A program made the position numbers and the translations under genes. Below, in pieces: positions 1 to 8,360 of a DNA stretch of 64,000 bases. This DNA is from Desulfobacter hydrogenophilus (GTDB lineage Bacteria > Desulfobacterota > Desulfobacteria > Desulfobacterales > Desulfobacteraceae), in assembly GCF_004319545.1 (NCBI RefSeq), contig NZ_CP036313.1, forward strand, positions 4,032,501 through 4,096,500, written 5' to 3'. A model generated the notes under the pieces. The model saw nothing but the letters and a program-made list of their open reading frames with translations. It was not told the DNA's origin and made no database searches. Numbering within the stretch: position 1 is the first letter of the stretch; each line of letters starts with the position of its first letter.

Positions 1-1327
1 ATGGCGGTGCATAGCCCACCTCCAGGGTACAGACCTCATCCACATTCATGCCTTTTTGCAGCAACGGCACCACCGCGTCCACCCTGGACTTGACTGAATC
101 AATCTGCTCGCCCACGGCTTCCACGCCCAACACCCTGCGGGTATTCCGGTCGGCGATGAGCTGAATGAACAGGAATTTTGAGTCGGGATAGAAATGGGCC
201 CGGTCAAATTGGGCTACCACAGAGTGAACCGGATCAAACCCGGCTGCTCTGGCCTGGTGAATGGTTAGGCCTGCAGTGGCGACGCCCATCCCAAACACCT
301 TGATGCAGAAGGTGCCCACAGTGCCGTCAAATTGGGCATTCTTGCCGAATATGTTGGTGGCAATGATCCGGCCCTGGCGGTTGGCAAGGGAACCCAAAGG
401 CATGGGGAGCTGGTCCCCGGAGACCAGATTGCGCATTTCAATACAGTCGCCGCCTGCATAAATATCCGGGTCAGTGGTTCTTAAATTTTTATCCACGATT
501 AGGGACCCGCCCCGGCCTACAGCCAGGCCTGCTTCTGCCGCAAAGCCCGTGTTGGGGCGAACACCCACGGCCATGATCACAAGCTCGCATTCAATCACTT
601 CGCCGCTGACCTCAACCCCGGTAACGCCGTTTTCGGCATCCCCAAGGATTTTGGTGACCTGGGCGCCGATTTTTACAGCCACATCATTGTTCGCGAGCTC
701 TTTTTCAGCAATAAGGGCGACATTGGGGCCGATGGCAACAGGCAGAATATGGGGTGCCATTTCCACAAGGGTGGTTTCCACGCCCCACAGATCGGTTAGG
801 GCTTCGGCCATTTCAACCCCTATGGCACCGGCTCCGATGACTACGGCATTTCCCACTGCACCTTTGCTGATTAACTCTTTGATGGCGTGGGCATGGTGAA
901 GGTTGGAGACGGGATATACGCCCGGCAGGTCGGCGCCGGGGATGGGCGGGGTAAAAGGCGTTCCGCCCGTACCGATTACCAGCTTGTCATAAGGCATTTC
1001 AGATTCGGTTCCGTCTTCAAGATGACGGACTTTCAACTGTTTGTTTCTGCGGTCAATGCCGATGGCTTCCACCCGGGTAAGTACCTCAACGCCTTTGACG
1101 GTACGAAAAAATTCCGGATTCCTGGCGTGGTGAGCCGTGGTGGAGTATAACTCTTCGAGTTCTCCAATGTCCCCGCCGATATAATAAGGAATACCACATC
1201 CGCCGTATGAAATTAAACTATCTCTGTCTATCATAGTTATTTCACAATCGGCATCAAGCCGCCTGAGGCGGCTGGCCACTTTGGGGCCCAGGGCCACCGC
1301 ACCGATAATAATGATTTTTTTTGCCAT
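1..1327 (-). CDS. FAD-dependent CoA-disulfide reductase/NADH oxidase-like protein, partial
   Basis: The reading frame runs leftward from ATG at 1327 off the window edge without a stop (442 codons seen). The N-terminus has a dinucleotide-binding start (KKIIIIGAVALGP, where the usual GG is replaced by AV), followed by SYGGCGIPYYIGG. The cysteine in this motif (about residue 44) sits where CoA-disulfide reductases and NADH oxidases carry their redox-active Cys. A second nucleotide-binding motif (VIGAGAIGVEMAE) and the FAD-binding YAGGDC box follow, and the last codons read EVGYAPP, the typical dimer-interface motif. A GAGG sequence precedes the ATG by about 8 bp. Family members reduce CoA or protein disulfides, polysulfide or O2 with NAD(P)H in the cytoplasm; some carry a C-terminal rhodanese domain, which would lie beyond the edge. 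The exact substrate cannot be told. Confidence 0.85.
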   Translation of the reverse strand, partial: MAKKIIIIGAVALGPKVASRLRRLDADCEITMIDRDSLISYGGCGIPYYIGGDIGELEELYSTTAHHARNPEFFRTVKGVEVLTRVEAIGIDRRNKQLKVRHLEDGTESEMPYDKLVIGTGGTPFTPPIPGADLPGVYPVSNLHHAHAIKELISKGAVGNAVVIGAGAIGVEMAEALTDLWGVETTLVEMAPHILPVAIGPNVALIAEKELANNDVAVKIGAQVTKILGDAENGVTGVEVSGEVIECELVIMAVGVRPNTGFAAEAGLAVGRGGSLIVDKNLRTTDPDIYAGGDCIEMRNLVSGDQLPMPLGSLANRQGRIIATNIFGKNAQFDGTVGTFCIKVFGMGVATAGLTIHQARAAGFDPVHSVVAQFDRAHFYPDSKFLFIQLIADRNTRRVLGVEAVGEQIDSVKSRVDAVVPLLQKGMNVDEVCTLEVGYAPP

Positions 1328-1811
1328 GAGAACCTCGTTTGTTTGTCCGGCATTTAAAATGTGTATAAAGACCGGATCGTGTCAATATCCCCGATTCAAA
1401 TCCTTTTGGCCCGTGAAAATTTAAGGCTGAACCCGCCTTTCCGGTATGTTTCAATCATTCGTCTATGTAAATAAAGACGCCGTTATTACCTAATTTACAC
1501 ATCTTTGGGGCTGTCTTTAACCCGCCCCGACTCCGGCCGGATGAGCACGGAAAATATAATATACAAGTATGCACCCAAAAGCCTGTATTGGGCCTTTTGG
1601 TGCCTCAATCTTGAACCAGTAAAACAAAATACGCTAATTGAAGATAATGCTCAAGGATTTTACTGGCAGGCCTTCCTTTTTATTCTATAACAGCCATGGG
1701 CAGGCCTGGCCTATTAACACCCAGGGCCAATCCACAACAAGAGCAGACGGGGAAAAATAAAAATGATCCCCTCCCTTGATAAATCCCCCCTTTTTCAGGT
1801 ATGAGTCAGGT
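1328..1811. other. intergenic region containing repeat copy A
   Basis: No convincing gene. The region between the leftward flavoprotein and the rightward DUF309 gene holds copy A of the dispersed repeat at 1686-1745. An ORF at 1505-1690 has no family resemblance and runs into the repeat. Confidence 0.6.
1686..1745 (-). repeat. dispersed intergenic repeat, copy A
   Basis: Read on the minus strand, this shows the shared core TTGTTGTGGATTGGCC, then CTGGGTGTTAATAGGCCAGG, then CTGCCCATGGCTGTTATAG. The same order of blocks occurs at six other places in the window. The CCTGG-type and CCAGG-type segments are mutually complementary and could fold. Only the core ~60 bp is recognisable here; the outer 35 bp seen in other copies is missing or diverged. 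Confidence 0.75.
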
Positions 1812-2339
1812 ATGATGAAAATATTATTTAATCCTTTTGAAAATCGGACAGACCGGGATGTCAGAAATTATTTGGGAAGTGCTTTTATTGATGCCTTGCA
1901 TACAGGCGATCCGACACCTGTGGCACAGGCGGTTTCGAACCTGAGGCTGCAAAAGTTGCCTGACCCGGCCCAACGTTACATGAACGTGCGGGATGACCGG
2001 TATACCGCTGTTCTGGAACAAATATCGTCAAACTCGCTTTTGGGTGCCGATATCTATGCCATAGCCGGCCTGCTTTGGGATGAATCCCTTTTTTTTGAAT
2101 GTCATGAATGGCTTGAGCAAAACTACAAAGCTGTTCAGGGGCAGGAAAAAAAGGTCCTGCAGGCAATGATCCGCACAGCAGGTACATTTGAACTGCTGAC
2201 TTACAACAGGAAAAAGGCGGCTGTCTCAGTTGCGGCTAAAGCCTTGTCTGTTCTGGAGTCCCATATTTTGCGGGTGCCTAAATCGTTCAATATTCAGCCC
2301 AAAATTGCCCGCTTAAAAGCCGTTATCAAAGACACCTAA
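1812..2339 (+). CDS. DUF309 family protein
   Basis: A 175-residue protein when started at ATG 1812 (a second ATG follows directly at 1815; an upstream in-frame ATG at 1776 has no ribosome site). The stretch LLWDESLFFECHEWLEQ, followed by LQAMIRTAGTFELLTYNRK, matches the DUF309 pattern of a helix carrying E-x-H-E-x-L-E and a second helix of the type QGxIQxAxxxxH. The function of DUF309 proteins is unknown. The gene is followed after 78 bp by the amidotransferase gene on the same strand, so the two may be co-transcribed. The family call is fairly safe; a biochemical role cannot be given. Confidence 0.7.
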   Translation: MMKILFNPFENRTDRDVRNYLGSAFIDALHTGDPTPVAQAVSNLRLQKLPDPAQRYMNVRDDRYTAVLEQISSNSLLGADIYAIAGLLWDESLFFECHEWLEQNYKAVQGQEKKVLQAMIRTAGTFELLTYNRKKAAVSVAAKALSVLESHILRVPKSFNIQPKIARLKAVIKDT

Positions 2340-2417
2340 AAAGGGGCTTCTTCTGGTTGGGAAATTATTTAATCTTCGGTCCTTAGACTCATGATCAGAA
2401 TCAGTGGAGAATTTTAT

Positions 2418-3140
2418 ATGCCCGTTGTCATCGCCATTGCCGCCAATACAGAGCACAATAAAAATGGCCAAACCATAACCAGCGTTCCTGTGGTTTACAG
2501 TCACTGTGTTCAGCAAGCCGGGGCCGTGCCTGTTATCCTGCCGCCCACCGGGGATGAACAGACCGTGGCCTTGATGCTGTCCCGTGTCAGTGGCCTGATT
2601 CTTCCCGGTGGCCTGGACATGGACGCCCATTTTTTTAATCAGGAAATGCATCCGGCATGTAAAGCCAGCGATCCGGAGCTTGATACCTTTCAGATCGCTT
2701 TGGTGAATCTGGCAGTGAAACTGCAAATGCCGATTCTGGGCATTTGCCGGGGGGCCCAGGTGGCAAACGTGGCTTTAGGCGGTTCCCTGATCCAGGATAT
2801 CCCAAGCCAAATGCCTGAATCCGATATTGTGCACATGCAGAAGGTGTTCTCCTATGGCACAAACCATAATGTCCGGTTTGAACCAGGTTCTCGGCTGTGC
2901 CGCATGTTTGGTGAGTCCATCCGCATCAACTCTCGCCACCACCAATCTATTGATGTCCCGGGCAAAGGCATTCGAATTACGGCATGGGCTCCTGACGGCG
3001 TGGTGGAAGGTGCAGAACATGAATCCCTGCCCATTGATCTTGTGCAGTGGCACCCTGAACTGCTTATACAAAAAAGTGATGACATGTGGCCTTTATTCAG
3101 CCGATTTATCAGCAATTGCCAAGATAGGTTTAACGCATAA
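2418..3140 (+). CDS. class I glutamine amidotransferase-like peptidase C26 protein
   Basis: A 240-residue protein of the gamma-glutamyl-gamma-aminobutyrate hydrolase (PuuD-like) group. The nucleophile elbow ICRGAQVANVALGGSL carries the catalytic Cys, and DLVQWHPEL supplies the His-Glu pair. GLILPGGLDMD matches the conserved PGG-D element. The start at 2418 is preferred over 2391 because GGAG lies 9 bp upstream. Family members hydrolyse gamma-glutamyl amides in putrescine or amino-acid breakdown, but no puu genes lie nearby, so the natural substrate is open. It lies downstream of the DUF309 gene and ahead of a long leader region for the cytochrome. Confidence 0.85.
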   Translation: MPVVIAIAANTEHNKNGQTITSVPVVYSHCVQQAGAVPVILPPTGDEQTVALMLSRVSGLILPGGLDMDAHFFNQEMHPACKASDPELDTFQIALVNLAVKLQMPILGICRGAQVANVALGGSLIQDIPSQMPESDIVHMQKVFSYGTNHNVRFEPGSRLCRMFGESIRINSRHHQSIDVPGKGIRITAWAPDGVVEGAEHESLPIDLVQWHPELLIQKSDDMWPLFSRFISNCQDRFNA

Positions 3141-3351
3141 GAAATAAAACGAATATGTTAGTATTCCGGTATGTTGCTCTTTTTATCCAAGGACCGGAGG
3201 ATGCTTTTCCAAATACCTGAAATGGATTTTTAGCCCTTATGGCCAAATTTCAGGTTGATTTTATAAACATTAATTAATATACAAAAGACAACTTTATGTA
3301 CTAGCGCATTGAATCAGCAATAGTGTTTATGTGATATTAAGGGCCGGATAA

Positions 3352-3381
3352 TTGAAATACTCCGGTTACTTCAAGTATAAT
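3352..3381 (+). promoter_or_regulatory. sigma70-type promoter for the cytochrome gene
   Basis: TTGAAA at 3352-3357 and a perfect TATAAT at 3376-3381 are separated by 18 bp. The cytochrome ATG follows 35 bp after the -10 box, giving a short leader with GGAGAGGG before the start. A CCGG repeat brackets the -35 box. This is the clearest promoter in the window by eye. Confidence 0.65.
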
Positions 3382-3415
3382 CTGACTGACATAACAGCTT
3401 TATTGGAGAGGGATC

Positions 3416-4270
3416 ATGAAACGATTATTTCTCATTGCAGTACCCTGGTTTGCTTTTGCTTTTGTTTTAACGGGCGTTGCCCTTGCTGAGGACACTGAAG
3501 CTACATTCGAGCTTCCCACCGGCACCATGACCTTGCAGGCCCCTCAGGATGCCGAACATAAGGCCACACTGTCCCCGGTTATTCTCCCCCATTCCCTTCA
3601 TTTTTCCTATTCGTGTCAAGAGTGCCATCACGATTGGGACGGAAAAAGTTCCATAAAAAGTTGCGGGACGAGCGGCTGTCATGAAAATTTTTGGGCGCCA
3701 AAACCTGGTCAGGCGGATGTATCTGAAAATGGGGTGAAATCCATGGTCGGGGCCTATCACCAGGTCTGCCGTGACTGCCACAGGAATGAGGCCGATCAGC
3801 AAAAGGCTTCCGGTTCCAAAAGCATTGTTACAGGTCCTGTTGCCTGCGCCGGATGCCATCCTGATCCCCATTCAGAGATTGAGAACAGTGATGAAGCCCT
3901 TTCAATACCCCTTGGTATCATTACCATAAAAGCACCCGAAGAGGTTGAAGCTACAAGGGGTGATGTTGGTTTTCCCCACGGACTTCATTTTCAGTTTGCC
4001 TGTAAAGAATGTCACCATGACTGGGATGGGGAAAGCGAAGTTGAGGCATGTTCCTCATGCCACAGTGAAACCGAGCCCTCGGGCACCAGAAGTATCAAGG
4101 ATGAAGAGAACGTGATGTACTATCTGGCGGCCTACCACAATGTTTGCATAACCTGCCACCGGGATACCGACAAGAAACGCAGGGCAGCAATGGCGGAAGG
4201 AATAAACAAAGCGGATCTCCCCAAATCGGCGCCTGTGAATTGTAACGGGTGCCACAGCAGTTCATCTTAA
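3416..4270 (+). CDS. periplasmic eight-haem tandem cytochrome c3-type protein
   Basis: 284 residues with a Sec signal peptide (residues 1-24, cut after VALA). Eight haem-binding motifs are visible: CxxCH at 67, 118, 144, 196, 212, 244 and 276, plus a CX4CH motif (CGTSGCH) at 83. The two halves repeat each other: LHFSYSCQECHHDWDG at 62 and LHFQFACKECHHDWDG at 191, so the protein is a duplicated four-haem class III cytochrome. Such proteins shuttle electrons in the periplasm of sulfate reducers between hydrogenases or formate dehydrogenases and membrane complexes. The first half keeps the CX4CH site while the second has CSSCH in its place. It is a single-gene unit with its own promoter. Confidence 0.9.
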   Translation: MKRLFLIAVPWFAFAFVLTGVALAEDTEATFELPTGTMTLQAPQDAEHKATLSPVILPHSLHFSYSCQECHHDWDGKSSIKSCGTSGCHENFWAPKPGQADVSENGVKSMVGAYHQVCRDCHRNEADQQKASGSKSIVTGPVACAGCHPDPHSEIENSDEALSIPLGIITIKAPEEVEATRGDVGFPHGLHFQFACKECHHDWDGESEVEACSSCHSETEPSGTRSIKDEENVMYYLAAYHNVCITCHRDTDKKRRAAMAEGINKADLPKSAPVNCNGCHSSSS

Positions 4271-4322
4271 ACCTGATTCGTTCGGAATTTTAAATACTCA
4301 GCCCTGCCGGGTTTATTTTGTT

Positions 4323-4412
4323 TATATGAAAGAAATTAACCGGTTAGTTTCTTTCATGATTTGTTGTGGCCGAACCTCGGTGAAAGACCAAGTCGGCCAT
4401 GGCCGTTATATG
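4323..4412 (+). repeat. dispersed intergenic repeat, copy B, in the tmk leader
   Basis: The copy begins ATATGAAAG, contains TTTCTTTCATGATTTGTTGT and AGACCAAGTCGGCCATGGCC and ends GTTATATGAA. It aligns over its whole length with copy E at 24778. It ends exactly at the ATG at 4410, so it forms the untranslated leader of tmk or donates its first start codon. Confidence 0.7.
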
Positions 4413-5054
4413 AAGGAAGGTAGTTTGGAAAAAGCGAATAAAGGTGGGTTTGTGGTATTTGAAGGTATTGACGGGGCAGGTAAAACCACCCAGGTGGAAC
4501 TGCTTTGCAAGCGCCTGGCGTTAGTCGGTATCCCGGTTTTTTCCACATGCGAACCCACCGACGGGCCTGTGGGTCGACTGATCCGAAGGATGTTGTCCGG
4601 CAGTCTTCCTGTGGACCAGCGAACCATTGCAAGCCTATTTGCCGCAGATCGTACCGAGCATTTGATGAACCCTGAAACCGGTATCCGACAGATGGTAGAT
4701 ACCGGTACAACAGTGGTGTGTGACAGGTATTATTTTTCTTCCTATGCCTATCACAGCCAGTATATGGATATGGAGTGGGTGATTCAGGTCAATCGACTCA
4801 ATGCCGATATTTTAAAACCGGATATTACCCTGTTTATTGATGTGGACCCCCAAATCTGCCTGAAACGGCTTCAAGCCACCAGAAAACACCTTGAAATCTA
4901 TGAAAAAATAGATATCATGAAGCAGGTACGGGCAAATTATTTGGCAGCGTTTCACCGCTTGGAGCACCAGGAGCGCGTGGCTGTGATCGACGGAAATGAT
5001 TCTGTGGAAAATATAGCAAAAGCGGTCTGGGCGCAAGTCTGCCTTGTAATTTAA
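4410..5054 (+). CDS. tmk: thymidylate kinase
   Basis: dTMP kinase, which makes dTDP from dTMP and ATP in the cytoplasm. The P-loop FEGIDGAGKTTQ is near the start, the DR-Y motif appears as VVCDRYYFSSYAY, and TLFIDVDPQICLKRL is the conserved strand and lid region. The upstream in-frame ATG at 4326 lies inside the dispersed repeat and is not credible. ATG 4410 is listed, but TTG 4425 is better placed behind the strong AAGGAAGG site and may be the true start. Length, about 210 residues, is normal for the family. A palindromic repeat follows the stop codon. Confidence 0.92.
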   Translation: MKEGSLEKANKGGFVVFEGIDGAGKTTQVELLCKRLALVGIPVFSTCEPTDGPVGRLIRRMLSGSLPVDQRTIASLFAADRTEHLMNPETGIRQMVDTGTTVVCDRYYFSSYAYHSQYMDMEWVIQVNRLNADILKPDITLFIDVDPQICLKRLQATRKHLEIYEKIDIMKQVRANYLAAFHRLEHQERVAVIDGNDSVENIAKAVWAQVCLVI

Positions 5055-5056
5055 AG

Positions 5057-5198
5057 CTTGATCATCAAGTTTTTAGGGAATTTGTTCAAATTCAAGGCGC
5101 AAACAATTTTTAATTGTACGAATATACAACATATTTTGAGAGTTAAAAAATTTTTTCAACGCCTAATTTGCGCAAATCAACAAAAATTTGATCATTGA
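5057..5198. repeat. long imperfect palindrome between tmk and the DUF3842 gene
   Basis: The two arms (about 5057-5115 and 5140-5198) are imperfect reverse complements. The left arm reads TTGATCATCAAGTTTTT and later CAAGGCGCAAACAATTTTT; the right arm, read in reverse, gives TGATCAAATTTTTG and AGGCGTTGAAAAAATTTTTT. It starts straight after the tmk stop and ends just before the next ribosome site. It could act as terminator or RNA-processing hairpin, or be a small non-autonomous element. Confidence 0.65.
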
Positions 5199-5213
5199 GT
5201 AACAGGAAACAAC

Positions 5214-5624
5214 ATGAAAAAAGTATGTGTTATCGATGGTCAGGGTGGCGGTATCGGATCAACCGTAATCAAGCGGATCAAAGAACGGTTTGAAGAATCC
5301 GTTGAGGTGATTGCCCTTGGCACCAACGCCATTGCCACTGCCCAAATGCTTAAAGCCCGGGCCAATAAGGGCGCTTCCGGCACCAACGCCATTGTGCAGA
5401 CAGTTAAGGGCGCTGATATGATAATCGGCACGGTGGGGATTATTATGCCCCATTCCATGATGGGAGAGGTGACCCCCCAGATAGCTGAAGCCGTATCATG
5501 CTCCCAGGCAAAAAAGGTGCTTTTACCCCTGACCCAGGAGAATATTGCCATTGTCGGGATGGTGGGTGCACCTTTGCCCCAGTTAGTGGACGAATTGTTG
5601 GATGTTTATTTTCCCCTGTCATAG
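5214..5624 (+). CDS. DUF3842 family protein
   Basis: 136 residues starting KKVCVIDGQGGGIGSTVIKR, a glycine-rich nucleotide-binding-like start typical of DUF3842. GADMIIGTVGIIMPHSMMGE and the closing ENIAIVGMVGAPLPQLVDEL are also family-like. The function is unknown. In other anaerobes such genes are often found near CooT-like genes, and here the CooT-like gene is indeed the next one on the same strand. AACAGGAAAC upstream gives a fair ribosome site. Confidence 0.8.
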   Translation: MKKVCVIDGQGGGIGSTVIKRIKERFEESVEVIALGTNAIATAQMLKARANKGASGTNAIVQTVKGADMIIGTVGIIMPHSMMGEVTPQIAEAVSCSQAKKVLLPLTQENIAIVGMVGAPLPQLVDELLDVYFPLS

Positions 5625-5754
5625 CAACAAGGGTTTGGGGTGTAATTAAAACCTGAGAACCTGTATATTATAATTTATTGGGGATGTTTTCCGAAAATAA
5701 AAAACGGAAGATGACCTTTGGCTATAAAAGATCTAAAGATCAGGAGTGCATATT

Positions 5755-5946
5755 ATGTGTGAAGCCAATGCATATCTCGTGGACAAGAGTGGACATGAGT
5801 CTCTATTTCTGGAGGCTGTGGACAAGGTGGAACCCGAAGAAGAAGGCATCCGCCTGGTGTCTATTTTTGGTGAACAGAAATTTATAAAAGGAACGATTGA
5901 TTCCCTATCCCTGGTAGACCATAAGGTGTTTATTAAACCTGAATAG
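5755..5946 (+). CDS. CooT-like nickel-binding protein
   Basis: 63 residues from ATG 5755, which has AGGAG 8 bp upstream; the ATG at 5746 is less likely. The sequence starts MCEANAYLVD and contains GIRLVSIFGEQKFIKG and a closing SLVDHKVFI. This is the pattern of the CooT family, in which Cys2 binds Ni(II) at a dimer interface. CooT helps nickel delivery to CO dehydrogenase in Rhodospirillum rubrum. No CODH gene is in the window, so here it may serve a CODH/acetyl-CoA synthase or hydrogenase elsewhere. Confidence 0.75.
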   Translation: MCEANAYLVDKSGHESLFLEAVDKVEPEEEGIRLVSIFGEQKFIKGTIDSLSLVDHKVFIKPE

Positions 5947-6000
5947 TAGCTATAGCTATGTGCCTATGCCTTTGGCTTTATTAGATAGTGCCTAAACGAA

Positions 6001-6078
6001 AAAACCGTATTTGGACGGAAAGTTGCCCAGATGCAAGGCGCCGCACATGGGTGACTTTGCGTTCAAATACGATATTTT
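6001..6078. repeat. 78-bp near-perfect palindrome between convergent genes
   Basis: The two 39-bp arms meet at GGCGCC (6037-6042). The left arm contains CCGTATTTGGACGG, AAAGT and CCCA; the right arm read in reverse contains TCGTATTTGAACGC, AAAGT and CCCA. It sits between the rightward cooT-like gene and the leftward nfnB and probably folds as a shared terminator-like hairpin. It ends 6 bp from the nfnB stop codon. Confidence 0.75.
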
Positions 6079-6084
6079 TAAGAA

Positions 6085-7488
6085 TTACCAGCCAATGGTC
6101 AGATAATCATGCATGGAGTTGGCCGCAGCACGGCCTGCACCCATGGCAAGGATGACCGTGGCAGCACCGGTAACGATGTCGCCGCCGGCCCAGACTCCTT
6201 TTTTGGACGTTTTGCCGGTGACGGGGTCTGCAATAATATTCCCCCATTTGTTTAACGCCAGGTCCGGGGTCGTATTGGTGAGCAGGGGGTTGGCGTTGGA
6301 TCCCACAGACACGACAACCAGATCACAGTCTATTTTGAACTCGCTTCCTTCAATGGGCATGGGCCGGCGCCGGCCGGAAGCATCCGCTTCGCCCAGTTCC
6401 ATTTTAAGACACTCCATACCGGTTAACCTTCCGTTATCATCACCGAAGAACTGGGTGGGATTTGTCAGCAGGACAAATTCGATCCCTTCCTGTTCTGCAT
6501 GGTGCAGTTCTTCGTTTCTTGCGGGCATCTCCTCCCTGGAGCGTCTGTAAACCACCTTGACGGAGTCTGCGCCTAAACGCATGGCCGTTCTGGCAGAGTC
6601 CATGGCCACGTTGCCTGCACCAAGAACCACAACATTTTTGCCCCGGGCAATGGGAGTATCGTATTCAGGGAACAGGTACCCTTTCATAAGGTTGGTCCGG
6701 GTCAGGTACTCATTGGCAGAATAAATACCAATAAGATTCTCACCGCGCAGGTTCATGAATCTGGGAAGCCCCGCGCCCACGCCGATGTATGCTGCGTCAT
6801 AGCCTTCGGTAAACAGTTCTTCAATAGTAACAGTGGCACCAATGACAGTATTACATTCAATGTTAGCCCCCATTTTTTCAAGGGTAGCCACTTCCGATGC
6901 AACAATCTCTTTGGGTAGACGGAATTCGGGAATACCGTATACCAGAACCCCCCCGGGTTTGTGAAATGCTTCAAAAATGGTAACATCATGCCCTTTGATT
7001 AAAAGGTCGCCTGCAACGGTCAGCCCGGAGGGGCCGGAACCGATAACCGCCACTTTTTTGCCGGTTTTGTCAGCCACTGCAGGAATTTCCCCTGTACCAT
7101 TGTTACGCTCCCAGTCTGCAGCAAAACGTTCCAGATATCCAATGGCAACGGGTTTGCCTTTTTTGCCGACAACGCATCTGCCTTCACACTGTTCTTCCTG
7201 GGGACAGACCCTGCCGCAGACCGCGGGAAGTGCATTGCGTTCCCAGAGTTTTTTGGCCGCAGCGGAAAAATCACCATCAGCTATGCATTTGATAAACTCA
7301 GGTATGGATACGGAAACCGGGCATCCTCCCACGCAGGCAGGTTTTTTGCATTGCAGGCAGCGTTTGGCTTCGGTGATTGCCATCTCTTCGGAAAGACCTA
7401 GGGGAACTTCCATAAAGTTTCTACGCCTGATATCCGGATCCTGTTCAGGCATCAATACCCGGTCAACTTTCATTTTTTTATTAGCCAT
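6085..7488 (-). CDS. nfnB: NfnB, large subunit of NADH-dependent ferredoxin:NADP+ oxidoreductase (SudA/GltD-like)
   Basis: 467 residues of the glutamate-synthase-small-subunit flavoprotein family. N-terminal cysteines for two [4Fe-4S] clusters are visible (CLQCKKPACVGGC, near residue 45, and CGRVCPQEEQCEGRC, near 93). The FAD-binding VIGSGPSGLTVAGDL and NADPH-binding VVLGAGNVAMDSA sites follow, then the AGGD FAD box near the end. With NfnA it forms the Nfn complex, which couples NADPH with reduced ferredoxin and NAD+ by flavin-based bifurcation. A stand-alone glutamate synthase subunit is unlikely because the gene directly follows nfnA after 32 bp and no gltB is present. It acts in the cytoplasm. 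Confidence 0.88.
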   Translation of the reverse strand: MANKKMKVDRVLMPEQDPDIRRRNFMEVPLGLSEEMAITEAKRCLQCKKPACVGGCPVSVSIPEFIKCIADGDFSAAAKKLWERNALPAVCGRVCPQEEQCEGRCVVGKKGKPVAIGYLERFAADWERNNGTGEIPAVADKTGKKVAVIGSGPSGLTVAGDLLIKGHDVTIFEAFHKPGGVLVYGIPEFRLPKEIVASEVATLEKMGANIECNTVIGATVTIEELFTEGYDAAYIGVGAGLPRFMNLRGENLIGIYSANEYLTRTNLMKGYLFPEYDTPIARGKNVVVLGAGNVAMDSARTAMRLGADSVKVVYRRSREEMPARNEELHHAEQEGIEFVLLTNPTQFFGDDNGRLTGMECLKMELGEADASGRRRPMPIEGSEFKIDCDLVVVSVGSNANPLLTNTTPDLALNKWGNIIADPVTGKTSKKGVWAGGDIVTGAATVILAMGAGRAAANSMHDYLTIGW

Positions 7489-7520
7489 TTATTCCTCCAT
7501 ATATCCCAGAAAAGGGCGCG

Positions 7521-8360
7521 TTAATTAACATTGCATTTGCATTTGTTGTAAGCATCCATGGACTGTTTCTCAACATCTATATAGGAAGCAAGTCGTTTGG
7601 CAAGTCCATCAAAATCAACCTGGTGGCCGTCAAATTCAGGTCCATCTACACAGGCAAACTTTGTTTTTCCGCCTACAGATACCCGGCAGCAGCCGCACAT
7701 ACCCGTGCCGTCCACCATGATGGGGTTCAGACTGACCATGGTTTTGACGCCTTTTTCCTTGGTGATCAGGCTGCAGAATTTCATCATGGGAATGGGGCCA
7801 ATGGCTACAACCAGGGCAATGTCTTCTTTTTCGATGGTCTCTTTGAGTATATCTGTAACAAATCCGTGATGGCCCATGGAGCCGTCATCTGTGCAGATAT
7901 GCAGGGTATCTGATGCTTCTCGCATCTTTTCTTCTAGAATGAGCAGGTCGTAAGTCCTGGAACCCAGAATAGCTGTGACCTCATTGCCGGCATTCTTCAA
8001 AGCCCGTGCAATGGGATGCAGTACGGCAATACCGGTTCCGCCGCCAACGCAGACAACCTTTCCTAATTTTTCAACATGGGTAGGTGCACCCAACGGACCG
8101 ATGAGCGCATAGTATTCTTCGCCGACCTTAAGATCCTTGAATCGAGCCGTGGATTTGCCGACAACCATGTAAATGATTGTAATGGTACCTTTTTCAGGAT
8201 CCGTATCCGCCATGGTCAAAGGTATGCGTTCGCCAGTTTCGTCTGCCTGAAGAATGACAAACTGGCCAGGTTTGGCCTTTCTGGAGATGCGGGGCGCGTC
8301 TATTTCGTTGAGGATAATTGTCCCTTGGGCCAATTCCTCACGATGCACTATTTTTGCCAT
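7521..8360 (-). CDS. nfnA: NfnA, small subunit of NADH-dependent ferredoxin:NADP+ oxidoreductase (SudB)
   Basis: 279 residues of the dihydroorotate-dehydrogenase electron-transfer-subunit family. ERIPLTMADTD is in the flavin-binding barrel and VCVGGGTGIAVLHPIA in the NAD-binding domain. The C-terminal CGCCRVSVGGKTKFACVDGP supplies the ligands of the [2Fe-2S] cluster. It is the first gene of the nfnAB unit, read leftward. In sulfate reducers Nfn balances NADH, NADPH and ferredoxin pools. The older name sulfide dehydrogenase (SudBA) refers to the same architecture; a sulfide or polysulfide side activity cannot be excluded from sequence. Confidence 0.88.
   Translation of the reverse strand: MAKIVHREELAQGTIILNEIDAPRISRKAKPGQFVILQADETGERIPLTMADTDPEKGTITIIYMVVGKSTARFKDLKVGEEYYALIGPLGAPTHVEKLGKVVCVGGGTGIAVLHPIARALKNAGNEVTAILGSRTYDLLILEEKMREASDTLHICTDDGSMGHHGFVTDILKETIEKEDIALVVAIGPIPMMKFCSLITKEKGVKTMVSLNPIMVDGTGMCGCCRVSVGGKTKFACVDGPEFDGHQVDFDGLAKRLASYIDVEKQSMDAYNKCKCNVN

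Noticed and set aside
1380..1420. tRNA-like GATTCAAATCC segment
   Set aside because: No cloverleaf arms around it; no tRNA was recognised anywhere in the window.
1505..1690. 61-aa plus-strand frame between the flavoprotein and DUF309 genes
   Set aside because: No ribosome site or family resemblance, and its end runs into the dispersed repeat.
6085..7488. Glutamate synthase small subunit (GltD)
   Set aside because: No gltB is near, and the gene is paired with the DHOD-electron-transfer-type nfnA, so Nfn is the better reading.
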